Source: Maylandia zebra
Taxonomy: Eukaryota > Chordata > Actinopteri > Cichliformes > Cichlidae
Assembly: GCF_041146795.1 (NCBI RefSeq)
Contig: NC_135170.1
Span: 31,607,533-31,671,532, forward strand
DNA length: 64,000 nucleotides
Reading direction: 5' to 3'
In this document: in pieces, positions 47,671 through 59,000 of the stretch
How the letters are laid out: every line of letters starts with the position of its first letter
How positions within the stretch are numbered: the first letter of the stretch is position 1
The notes under the pieces: generated by a model
Database searches by the model: none
Told to the model about the DNA's origin: nothing
Seen by the model: only the letters and a program-made list of their open reading frames with translations
Made by a program: the position numbers and the translations under genes

Positions 47671-47749
47671 CTTGAGAGCTGAGGTTTGGGTGATCAAGAA
47701 AGGGAAGACACCGTGTGTGAAGCCGCGTTATACGTTTATTCCCGGGGGC

Positions 47750-47756
47750 TTATATA
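47750..47756 (-). promoter_or_regulatory. TATA box of mylpf
   Basis: TATATAA on the minus strand, within GAGTATATAAGCCCCC, 80 bases upstream of the ATG. It predicts a start of transcription near 47720-47726 and a leader of about 50 bases, continuous with the Met exon. A strong TATA box suits a highly expressed muscle gene. Confidence 0.75.
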
Positions 47757-47810
47757 CTCATCCACCAGCCAATCTAACTTTAGCCGCAGCTTCAAGTTTG
47801 GATGGGAATA

Positions 47811-47872
47811 AAAAGAGAGAGAGCGAGAGGGTGTGTGTGTGTATGTGAAATAGAGAGAAAGAGAGAGAGAGG
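47811..47872. repeat. GA/GT dinucleotide tract upstream of mylpf
   Basis: AAAAGAGAGAGAGCGAGAG, then GTGTGTGTGTGTATGTG, then a second GAGA run. It begins about 55 bases upstream of the TATA box. Confidence 0.8.
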
Positions 47873-47949
47873 ATGGCCAAGGATGAAGTGATGGCAAAAG
47901 TGAAGGAGACAGAATGGCGGGGCAGCGTATCACCTTACAGGAGATCAAA

Positions 47950-50180
47950 AATAGACCCGGGAGTCTTGGAATTAAGTAAACTTGATAGCTGAGGGACCAT
48001 GTTGCAGGTTTGCAGTCCCACGTGGACTAATAAGGACATTCAGGACATATATACTTGTTGGACCACTGGACACTGCCTCTCCTCCCCTCCTTCTGTCCAC
48101 CTCCATCCGTCTGCAGAAAGGCACAGAGGCCACTCTGACTTTATTTTTGGTTTGTCCATTTGCGATATTACAGTTTGACAGGCATTCTATATGCTCAGCA
48201 ACTGATGCAGCTCTTACCCTGAATGTGCACAGCGCTGCTTTCTTTTTTTAAGCCGTGACAAAGTGATGATGCTGATGTCAAATCTGGGATTTTCCCATGG
48301 AAGTTATGATGACAGGAGCTGCTTAGCAGGATCAAATACGTAGTACTACATAAAAACATGCAGCCATTAATAAAACGAGCAACAGCAAGATATATAAGCA
48401 ATATTTTTTTTACTTAATCCTTACACTGAAATACTTTAGAATCGTGCTGTAGAAAAGGGAGCGTGTCTGAGGATATTCATGCTTACAGACTTAGTTATAT
48501 AGAATTTCTATTTGTATTTTACCCCCGTCCTTTCTGGATGCATTAATGCAAATGCAAACTGGTCTGTTTTGTAAAAAGAGCTTTATGTATTTATTTCCTC
48601 TTTCTTTTTCAGTCTTTTCAAACCTATTCCATCATGGTGAAAAGGAACATTGCCAAAACTGAATTAAATGAATAAGGATAAGGTGTAAACAAAGAGCTTA
48701 AACAAATTATTTATCCAACAGTCTTATTGTTTAATAATTAAAATGTTAGTGCAAACAATGTAAATGTGTTAGGGATGCAGATTAGTGCCACAACAATGAA
48801 ACATGAACAAATGAAAAATAATAAAAACAACATAATTGTTATGTTTATAATAATTAATAATGTAATTGAAATAATTAAACAATTTCTGCTATTGTAGGTC
48901 ACAGATATACAGGGGGTGATACATGAAATGCCTGAAACATTTATTTAGTAGCAAAAGAGCAATGTACGAATACTTCCTGCATTCGGAAAGTAATTTTAAG
49001 AAAATGTCCTTAAATTATTAATAAAAGTTTAATCCTAGAGAAAAATGAGATATTACATAATGTGTGGCTTAATTAGATACTTAATACCTGGCAGGGATAA
49101 TTTAACTTCACTTAACTTTCAATATTTAACTTAGTTTTTTTATTGGACTAAACAAAGACATCATAGTCATAAGCCAAAAGGTTTGCACACCAGTAATTTA
49201 ATTTTTAAACATGTACATTTATATGTTGTCCCTTAGTTAAATACAATTTTGATTGTGGAAGCAGATAGTCGCTTCATATATAAGATTAATTTTGAGGCCT
49301 GAAAACTACAATACTACCTTTTACAAGCAGAATGGCAATTAATTTGCAATGTGTAGTGTGAGTTGCTCTTTTGTGTAAGTCGTTTTTTTCTCATTTTTTG
49401 TGTGTTTGTTGTTTCTGAAGGGGTGTTGCGAGCCTTAAATGTACGACAACATGCCAGACAATTGAAAGCACCATTAATCTCTGTCTGAGGCTCTGCCTTC
49501 TCATCACTACAGAGGTGTGTGTTTTCTGATTGGTTACAGTCATGAACACTTTCCCACCTGTTTGGCCCCCTCTCACACCATCTACCCCTCAGGCTCCCAC
49601 CCCCTTAAATATAAAGGGATTACTTGGCAGGGTGATGGCAGCAGACATTCCCAGAAGAGCATAAAAGGGACAGCTGAGTGCGACCAAAATAGCTAAATAA
49701 ACCTAACAGTCTGTCGACGTGCCGCCACCCCCCCCCCCCAAATAGCAAAATGCTTTCCTTCATTTGCTCTTTCAGGTTTTATATCCAAATCTACTTCAGA
49801 GATAATCTGTTTTCATTTCATTAATCAGGCACATTTATTTTTGTTCTGTGGTTGAGACTGTTTGTGTTTCCACTTATCTCCCCACCAGCCACCGATGAGT
49901 CACATCTCTGCTTTTCACTGGTTTCCAGTCCCTCAGTAATCTGAATTAGGCTGGTGTTTGTTTTCACTGGACGTGCAGGAATTCCAGGGTCTGAGTCTCA
50001 GTACTTACTTTGTATTCTTGTTGACCTTTGACCTCTGTTTCACTAGACCATCAACATCTCGTTGCAGGAGTTATATGTATCACACCACATGGTGTCAGTT
50101 TTTACTTTTAAGAGGAAGAAGTGGATAAGATAAGATTTGCCTGTATATATTTTTTTCTGTACACTTCATTTATCGCTCAT
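47950..50180. other. Intergenic spacer upstream of mylpf
   Basis: AT-rich sequence without a supportable gene. It contains a poly-C run at about 49729-49739. Muscle control elements may lie near the mylpf end but I cannot demonstrate them. Confidence 0.4.
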
Positions 50181-50184
50181 ACAT

Positions 50185-50310
50185 GAGACGAAATGCACTG
50201 TGGGAGGAAACTGAAGCAGGCAACTCCACGCAGAAACAATGATTCAAACCAGGAACCTTTTTACTGTGAGGTGACAGTGCCAACACGTGCAGCGCCATAT
50301 TAAACTACAC
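50185..50310. repeat. Degraded dispersed fish repeat
   Basis: CTGTGGGAGGAAACTG, GCAACTCCACGCAGAA and GAACCTTTTTACTGTGAGGTGACAGTGCCAAC in adjoining blocks follow the wording of a common fish interspersed repeat (usually GGAGGAAACC...AACTCCACACAGAA...TGCTGTGAGGCGACAGTG). Class not determined. Confidence 0.4.
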
Positions 50311-50989
50311 TGAAACTCTGTGTTTTAGCTTTAAAAGCGGCTCCATAATCTGCTCCCACAATAATCATTTTCTTCAAACTGGCCCTTCTAGTTGGACACG
50401 AGTGTCAAGCACTTCTTAAGAAATATGCAAACGAGCTGTAACATCTCAAACTTTTCACAGATGTGTCAACTGCTGCAGTTTACTGACTTCACCGTCTGCA
50501 CATTGTGTTTAATCGCCGCTGTGGCGAGGGAATGCTTTCATACAGATATGTGTGTACATTGCAGGTGCCTGTGCTGTAATGTGACGCATCCCACCACGCT
50601 CTTGAGAAGCCATCTATCATTTCTGGATGATTGGTATGTGTGTATGTAGGGTCTGGAATGTGGAGAAGCTCCCTGCTTGACCTATGGGGAAGACGGTCTT
50701 AGCAAATTGGAGTGACACGGGAGACATGAGAGTTTGTAATGTCATAATGTGTGTTTGATCACCGTCCAGTCTGAGGTTACTCTATTTGGTTATTTGAGTC
50801 CATCTGTGATTGTGTTACATCAGTCGCCATTCAGTGAATTTCAAAAGCACTTCAGGTGTCTGTTGTTGTTTTTCAAGTTGCAGGACAGCTGAATTGTGGA
50901 CGCTGCTGATAAAAGTAAGCAGCAACTAACTTAACTAAATCCACTAAATTTTCTTAAATATGTAACACCAGCTGCATTCTTTGTGTCTC

Positions 50990-51520
50990 TTGCATGCGTC
51001 TATAAATCAGTCAGTCACACACTGTGCCTGCAGCTCCCTCTACTGTTCATGTTCCTTCATTGCTTCTTCTTCTCTGTGCAGGTTCTCAGTCATCCATCCA
51101 CTGCTTCTTCTTCTTTCGGCTGCTCCTTTTAGAAATCACCACAGCGGCTCATCTACCTCCTCTGTCACAGAAACCCTCCTTCACTACATCCATGAATCTT
51201 CTCTGTGGTTTTCCTCCACCCTTTGTCCAGTGTATCCACAATCCCTGCTCTTTACATGCCCAAACCACCTCAGCCTTGCCGCTCTGACTTTCTGATCTGT
51301 CCCTCTGATGTACTGATTTCTAACCTGCAAATGAAAAGCTTAACATCCTCAACTCTGTCACCTCTTGTATTTTTGTCAGTGCAATCATCTCCAAACCATA
51401 CATGGTAGCCGGTCTCGCTACCATCTTCTAAACCTTCCCTTTCACTCTTGCTGCCATCCTTCTGTCACAAATCACCGGTGACACTCATGCTTGCACTCTC
51501 TCCTTTCTTTTGCTTTGGAT
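50990..51520 (-). mobile_element. RTE-type LINE 3' end
   Basis: On plus, TTCTTCTTCTTTCGGCTGCTCC (51100-51128, in pieces), CACCACAGCGGCTCATCTACC, TTCACTACATCCATGAA, CCAAACCACCTCAGCCTTGCC and TCTGATCTGTCCCTCTGATGTACT. Reverse complement gives the worn carboxyl end of an RTE protein and its GAA-type tail. Frames are broken; only about 450 bases remain. Confidence 0.65.
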
Positions 51521-51733
51521 GGTATTTAAGCTCATCTTCCTTCAGAACATGGACTTTCTTACCACCACTGTTAATCACAGGCGTAGATTTAAGAAGGGGC
51601 TCTTAGGAGTTATGTTTATTTGTATTTTGTGCATCAAAGTTGTGTGTCAACATGCCAACGAACCAGTTACAAGTCATAAAAAAACAATAGACATGTTTTA
51701 TTTGATCGTACAGTGAATTTCATATAATACTCT

Positions 51734-51739
51734 TTTATT
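51734..51739 (-). promoter_or_regulatory. Candidate polyadenylation signal of the PHETA-like gene
   Basis: AATAAA on the minus strand (TTTATT on plus), about 320 bases after the stop at 52060. Confidence 0.45.
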
Positions 51740-52059
51740 TAACACTGCATCATGGTGGGCATCCCACAGCAAGAAAATCACAGGTGTAAAATATTGCCAT
51801 AAAATATAAAAAGAAAAGGCCCCTTTGAACAGCATCTACCCTGCTTTACATTCCAGTGTGTTTTCTTCACAGAATCTAGAAAATCGGAACTTTCTGCAAA
51901 GAGTTTAAAGCTAATCTAAAAAATGACCGGCGTTGATCAGACAGATGTCAGGTGTCTGCCAAAAATGTCAAAATACTAAAACAGGCTCGCTTCCTCTTTG
52001 ACACACATGACTCACCCCATCTCAGTTCCTCCTAAGGAAACACTAAACTCTTTTTTCTT

Positions 52060-53226
52060 TCACCCCAGGTCAATAAGATCTTGATCAGTGTGGTCCTCTT
52101 CTTTTTGACGACTTTTCAGCCAGTCCTCTCGCACTTTCTTCACTTCCTGGCCATAATAATCATGGAGTTTGCTAAAATCCTCGAACAGGTCAAATCCCAC
52201 CAAAGGCCACTCCCCATACAAAGGTGCTGGTCCATTAAGAGGTGTGACACAAGCATGTCTCCTGGTCCAGAGTTTGGGGGATTTTTTTGCCACTACTTTA
52301 GCTGGTATGGAAGGTGCTTGTAAAAGGGTGCTGGCACTGAAGCTCCTCCCCTCTCTGACTACTGCTGTTTGCTGCATTGTGGTGAATAAGAAGCTGTTTG
52401 TGGGCAGCTTGAGGGCACTGACAGAGGGGTGGGACTCACCCAGGCTTTGCTGCCGCTTAGCTTCTGTGAATAGAAACCAAAATATGAACAGAGAACCCTG
52501 CTTGTATATATAAAGTGTAAAAATTTCAACAGTTAAATTTTAAATTCAGGTTATGTGCTGTGATATTTCAGGACTAGGGGAAATAACTTGCTGTAAATAA
52601 ACCAGACTATTCTATTTTTATATATTTTTTAAAAGCTCAGTGAGCTGTTTAAGTGCTGGGCAAACCATAGATTAAAAACATATAAAAATGGCTGATTGAA
52701 AGCAAAAAACACATGAGAATTTGATGTATAGGTGGCAGTACTCCTAACACACCTTCATACTGTCTCGCTAGGTCTTTCACCACCATGGAGAGGTAACAGT
52801 GGCTGGCTGAGTGGAGAGCTTTCACCCAACTCTCTTGACCCTGGCGATCTATTGCTGCAAATCTGTAGGTTTTGAGTCCAGGCCCAAACACCAGGGAGAA
52901 GGTAAAATGTCCATCGGTCTCCGAGTGCTGAACAGCACACCCTTCCAGCACAATGACACCCAGCAGGTGTCTGTCAGCTGGGCGCTCCTGGTAAAAAAGC
53001 AAGTTTGCCTTCAGGACAAACCACCGCCGGTGGTAGGTGTCATTTCGTTTTTTCTACGGGGACATTTAAGATAAATGAAGTCAAAAGATTGTATTTGCAC
53101 ATGAAAAGTGATTTCACATTGTTTATGATGTATATCATCTCAAACCCTTTTGTTGAGATATCCCTCTTTATCCACTGGAGATGTGCACGAGAGGTAATGG
53201 GTTAAAATCTTCTCATGAAGCTTCAT
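52060..53226 (-). CDS. Sesquipedalian/PHETA-family endosomal PH-domain protein
   Basis: Three coding exons in gene order: 53226-53146, 53053-52753, 52463-52060; 786 bases, 261 residues (family about 250-260). PHETA1/2 (Ses1/2, IPIP27) are adaptors on endosomes and the trans-Golgi that bind the inositol phosphatase OCRL. Seen: start MKLHEKILTHYLSCTSPVDKE (in the family MKLNE...YATCDSPAD), PH domain about residues 18-120 with YLNKR, TYHRRWFVLKANLLFYQ, GVIVLEGCAVQ and the final helix SWVKALHSASHCYLSMVV, then LARQYEEAKRQ and near the end the F&H-type motif FSKLHDYYGQEV (Phe224, His228), the OCRL-binding motif of the family. It is less similar to PHETA1 and PHETA2 than they appear to be to each other, and neither lies at 16p11.2 in human, so I give no symbol. 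A non-coding first exon may end at about 54212 (minus donor GTGAGT). Confidence 0.85.
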
Positions 53227-53299
53227 CACAACACCTGAAAAGGAGAAAGCGCTGATGCATTCGGATGATATTTATACCAAAATCTGCACTAGATGTAAC

Positions 53300-54930
53300 G
53301 AACACATGACAGAAGAGTGATACGGCAAAACATGCATGGCCCTTAAATTACTGTACTTGTTTTATGTGTGTCAAAGCAAAATGGATTTGTTGGTATGATA
53401 CAAAACATCCATGAAAGTTAAAAAGTAAAGGCAGGTGTTCAAGAAAACAAATAAAAATGAAAAAATACTTGATGAAAATTATGAAAAGTATGTGCACTAA
53501 TAAAACTAACATCATTTTTAGTCAGTGTCAGGTTAGTTACATTTATTAACATGACCTGCCTGATTTTACACAAGGCTTTGATTTTTCTACATGACTGTGA
53601 GTCGACCGCATCCACAACGTAGCAACACAAAATGAAACATTTTGAAACAATAGAAAAAACTCAAAAAACGGACTCAAAACTAAATAAATAATTCGAAAAA
53701 ATTAAGCAATGATATTTCAGGTCATCAGAGTCAAGCTTACTCTGTTTTCCCTATTACAGTGAAACCAAGCAAGGCAGATTTTATCTTCTGTTTCTAGTGA
53801 AACAGTCTGCAAATATTAAAAGTATACAGATTATTTAACTTTAATTGGTTTGTGTACCTTTAACTTTTTGCTTTTGATTTTAATGTCTTTTAAATGTGAT
53901 TTGAATGAATTTTAAGCCATTTAAGCCACGCTAAATAATCTCGCCATGTCATGTCACGGAGGAACCGAAAAACTGCAATACTTGCATATACAGCAGTAAA
54001 AACTAGATCCAACACAGTAAATTTATTACTGCTGTACTGCTGTGTTCATACTGCTTTTTCAACCATTACGAGCTTTTTCTATAAGTAAGTTACAGTCACA
54101 GTGAAAACAGGTGTATAGCTGTGCAGCTAAATTGTATCGACCAAAATCCGACACTCTTGTCTAGTAACTATAAACAACAGTGACATAATAGAAAACGGTG
54201 TCTCAGACTCACCCCTGCCAATGATAAATCGCTCACGGGGTCAGTTTGCCCTCTCGCGTGGACTTTACCTTAATTACATTCGCACATATTTTCTTTGATT
54301 CCTGTCATTCCTGCTTGTGAAGCCGATTGTTCTCCTCCAGATCCAGACAATGTTTGAATGTATAGTTTCAGGTTACTACCACCGGTTCTCCCTCATGAAC
54401 AAGAGGACGAGCGTTGAAATATAAATAACTCGACCCACTTCCTGGTAACAAAACCCTGGTAACATTATATTCTCTCGCCTCTGCGCTTGAGTCTGCTTTG
54501 AGCTGATGGGTCATACACCGGCAGTTGAAACCAACCTTACTGACAAGAAGTGCTACCTGGAAGTGAGATGCTCAGCCCTCTCACTTCTGTATTTTCTGTC
54601 ACTTGATCTAAACTTAATATCAGTTAAGTTTAGATCAAGTCTCTCATTGTATGTGAGGCAAATGTCCCTTGTATCTTGAACTTTGTTCAGAAAAAGTATA
54701 TATTTATCCATATATCTAAAAGCAGAAAAACATTAAATGGCCTCCTGAAAATGTAGCTCATCGTTTCTTTGCTTGTGTCTGTTTTTGACATCCACTTATC
54801 CTTTTTATCCTTATGGCCCTCAGAGAATTTAGAATCTAAAAGGCTCCAACGTGTAAAGACATCAAAGGCCTTATACACTGAGGAGCCCTTTCTTGGTATA
54901 TAAGGCCTTGGATGTCTTATATACTTTGGA
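53300..54930. other. Spacer between the divergent PHETA-like gene and cd2bp2
   Basis: Upstream side of the PHETA-like gene. A minus-strand donor CAGGG/GTGAGT near 54212 and sequence richer in G+C at 54217-54440 fit a 5' UTR exon and promoter. The rest is AT-rich without a gene. Confidence 0.35.
54601..54640. repeat. Perfect 17-bp inverted repeat, 6-base loop
   Basis: Arms ACTTGATCTAAACTTAA (54601-54617) and its exact reverse complement (54624-54640), loop TATCAG. No flanking coding sequence; function unknown. Confidence 0.9.
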
Positions 54931-55420
54931 TATTCATCGCTGCCTCCTGTATTTTTGTAAGTGCCACAGTCTTCACATCATGGCATCTCTCACTACCACC
55001 TTGTAAATCTTTCTTGCTGCTTTTTTTCTGTTACTCATCAGCCCTGACACTTGTATCCACCAACACTCCCCTGCCTGCACTCTCTTTTTCACCTCTTTAG
55101 AGCATTGTCCTTTAGTTTGGATGGTTGATCCCAGGTATTTGAACCCATCCACTTTCACAACCTCTAGCATTTGGAGCTTCACTGTTACACCCGCCTCTGA
55201 TTCACACACATGTATTCTGTCTTGCTCCTACTGACTTTCACTAACTATTCTCCTATCTCACGCATTTTCTTCCTTCATTGCCACCTCTAAGTCTAAGAAC
55301 TTTCTCTTTACTCATTAGTACTTTTCTATCTCTATCTTTAACAACTAAATCCCATCCAGCCCGACCTCTCTGCCTAACCAATCGTAACAAGTTCTTTTCT
55401 CCTTTCTAATTGTCCAGCCT
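54930..55420 (-). mobile_element. RTE-type LINE fragment
   Basis: Minus-strand frame at 55209-54973 reads VDGFKYLGSTIQTKGQCSKEV in two adjoining motifs and KKRVQAGECWWIQVSG, the segment after the reverse transcriptase in RTE elements (FKYLGSTVQ...EVKKRVQAGW). The rest is worn. Separate from the copy at 50990-51520, as both contain the same segment. Confidence 0.65.
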
Positions 55421-55480
55421 CACACACAACTCACTATATACGTCTGTAATACACGTATTTCTGAAATATACGATCCAATT

Positions 55481-55550
55481 CCCCAAAAGCTGATTCTGTT
55501 CATCTAGCGTTTTCAGTGGATGATTAAGTAAACAGAATCAACTTTTGGGA
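55481..55550. repeat. Short foldback repeat upstream of cd2bp2
   Basis: CCCCAAAAGCTGATTCTGTT (55481-55500) pairs with AACAGAATCAACTTTTGGGA (55531-55550) with two mismatches over 20 bases and a 30-base loop. Probably the remnant of a small inverted-repeat transposon. Confidence 0.7.
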
Positions 55551-56052
55551 TTTTTACTTACCTGGATGATTGAGCATGCATCAAGACAATACAAGCCAAT
55601 TCATACTCCTCGTCAGCTGGTGGCGGTAGTGCGCCGTATCGCTGTTTGTTAACGACAACGTGAAAACATGAAAAGAAGAAACTGAGTCGAAAACGAACGT
55701 CGTTTGAATAATTTTCGGCAAGTTTTTACATCATTTTACAGCAAAACATTATTTTAATAGATTCTTTTTCATATTTCACCTATAGCGTGCAAACATTATA
55801 CTCAGTAAATGTTATTTCACATCTACAAAGGCGTTTTGAGATGTAATATTTGCATGTGGTTTGTAGCTCATGTTTTTGGCTAACATGTTAGCCACAGAGC
55901 TAACCTGAGTTGCATGTTCAGGGCTAATTATTACAACGTTACAGGGCTACGCGCCTTAAAAGTTTCATAAAACTGCTCAAGTAACATCACAGCTCACCTT
56001 CACCTCCACTTCACGGGAATAAAAGAGTCACTGTTTTTCCTCCTGTAGCACC

Positions 56053-59000
56053 ATGTCGAAAAGAAAAGTAACATTTGAGGATGGCAACGGAGAGTTTGAC
56101 CTCGAAGACGATGTCCCGAATAAAAAGGTAATGCTGTCTTCTTTACACGGTTATTTAAAAAGTATAGACTGCTGTGGTGGCATAGGTTAGCAATAATTAT
56201 TTTGTAGTGCAATTAGATTCTTACTAGTTGTTTACAGCCAAGCATCACACACACGTACTTTCGATATCTCCAATGTTAAAATGGCACAATAATGCGCCAG
56301 TATAAGTCAGTTACCGAAATTTAGCTCTGAAGTATTTGTCAGTGTCATGCATACAGTTGTGTATATAGTCAATAATAATAGAAAGTTAGGTGGTGCTAAC
56401 ACTAACTTTCGTAGAGTGAAATAATCTGATGTCAACATATTGGCCTGTGTTTATCTATTATGTATTTAGTGTATTGAAAAACGCAAATGTGTGGTCATTT
56501 AGCAGTGTTTCAGCTTTTGATGTAACAAACTAGTTAGCAACATGTTCTAAAGAGACAGCTTAACGCCACATAAGCATCTGTACCAGAGATGCTCAAAGCA
56601 AGTGCAAAGCTGCAGATGTTTACATACAGTCAGGGCGTGAATGTCATGCTAAATTTGGGCTTTTAACGGCTTTTTTTGAGCTGTTCTTTCCCAGGATGGA
56701 ATTATTGTGCAGCAAATATAATTGATGACATTAAAAACCTCAGTCATTTGTAGTTCATAGTCATCCTAAAAACACAGATGCATCGTATAAGCAAATAACC
56801 TTTACTCTAGTAAAGACTATATTTGGTGGCCGAAGAATTCAATTTGACCACAGCAGAAGCAGCATTAACTGAGAGAGTTTTTCGTGTGCTTTGGCACATT
56901 TAATAAAATGTTAGAGCCTTTTTATTTATTTTTTTCTTTGGACGAAACCATTAAAAGCACACTACTCTGTGTGTGTGTCTGTTTTGTTTATTTTTCAAAA
57001 ACTAATTGATGAAATAGGAGTAGTCAATACATCTTTTTTATGTCATTTCAATTCACTTGGTGAAATATTTGTGTTATTTTTATTTTTCTTCTACTCTCGA
57101 AATAGAGTTGTGAAGCTGTCAGCGGACCAGGCTCCAGGTTTAAGGGTAAACATTCCCTCGACAGCGATGAAGAGGATGAAGGAGAGGACACAAACAGCAG
57201 CAAATATAATATTTTAGACAGTGATGATGTTGAGGGTATGTTGATTATTTAAGCTGTATCTGTAACTCTTAAGTGGTCCTGTTTACTCTTCACATGTTTA
57301 TTTCCCCCACATTGAGTCAAATTTAGAACTGTCCCTTTATTTCTTTAAAGGGACAGTTTGATTTCTTAGAATTTGGATTTTATGAGATATTATGATTCCT
57401 TTTATTTCCCCCTGGAATGTTTTGCGTATAGTAGAGGTAGTGCCACTTTGGAAAAGTAATTGCTGAAGGGGATAACATATCATAGGTCTGTTAAGTTGAC
57501 AGTAATTTTTGGCCAAATGAGTTTTAGTTGACTGGTGATTTCAGTGTGTCTTTGTCAGCTGAACAGTTACAGAGACACATCGTACACCCTTGTGTTATCT
57601 GAGCAAATTTTGGAGGATTCACTTGAGCATTGCCTTGTTTTACTTGGCCTTCATGCATTGGTCGTACTGTCTTTTTAGTTAGTTGTGTTGCTTTAAAGTG
57701 CAGACACACAGCACTTTGCATATAACTTCTACTTTGTTAACATTAGTTGCTAAACCCAAAGCATTTCGAAACACCAAATGATGAGTCACTCTGAGGGACA
57801 AGCGGGACACCTTCTAGAATAGAATAGAATTCAACTTTATTGTCATTGCACATGCACAGGTACAGGGCAACGAAATGCAGTGCAAATGCAATTCTACAGT
57901 GCCAAACAGTTTATTTTTGTTGTATATCTGTCTTTTAACACAGTTTTAGTCATCCACACTACATCTAGGTAATTTCAGTTTGTGTGGTACATTCACACAT
58001 GTGGTTAGGTAGTCAAGGTTTTAACTGTTGGAGCATGTACAGGGTGGGCCATTTATATGGATACAGCGTAATAACATGGGAATGGTTGGTGATATTAAAG
58101 TCCTGTTTGTGGCACATTAGTATATGTGAGGAGGCAAACTCCTCAAGATGGGTGGTGACCATGGTGGCCATTTAGAAGTCGGCCATCTTGGATACAACTT
58201 TTGTTTTTTCAAAAGGAAGAGGGCCATGTGACACATCAAACTTATTGGTAATGTCACAAGAAAAACAATGGTGTGCTTGGTTTCAACATAACTTTATTCT
58301 TTCATGAGTTATTTACAAGTTTCTCTGTGTTCGCAGCCATTGACATGTCGAAGAGGTTAACACGTGAGGAGCGGATCGAAATTGCGTTGATATCTGGTGA
58401 ACGCAGTAACCGGGTCATTGCAGCAGATTTCAATGCAAGACACCCTGCGAGACCACCCATCTCCCATGCTACAGTCAGCAAACTGCTTGCTAAGTTTCGT
58501 GAAACTGGTTCAGTGTAGGATTTGCCAAAATGTGGATGCAAGAAATCTGTCACTAAAGAAGAAACATCAGTGGCTGTCCTAGCTTCATTCAGCAAGAGCC
58601 CACAGCGTAGCACTCGCCGCATGTCACTGGAGAGTGGCATTAGTCAAACATCCCTTCGGCGGATATTAGCTACTCACAAATGTCACCCTTACAAACTCCA
58701 GCTACTGCAGCATCTCAACGAGGATGACCCAGATCGGCGCACAGAATTTGCAGAATGGGAAAAACAAAAATTGGAACAGGACCCTCAGTTCACACAGAAG
58801 ATTTTGTTCAGTGATGAGGCAAACTTTTATGTGAATGGTGAAGTTAACAAACAAAACCAACGCTATTGGTCTGACATTAACCCACATTGGATGGATCCCT
58901 CCAAGACTGTTGGACCAACAAAAGTGATGGTTTGGTGTGGTATATGGGGTACAACGATAGTGGGTCCATTCTTCATCAATGGAAACCTCAAGGCCACTGG

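Noticed and set aside
50981-51408. Overlapping plus-strand frames as a small gene
   Set aside because: They are the reverse side of an RTE LINE end; the minus strand carries the recognisable text.
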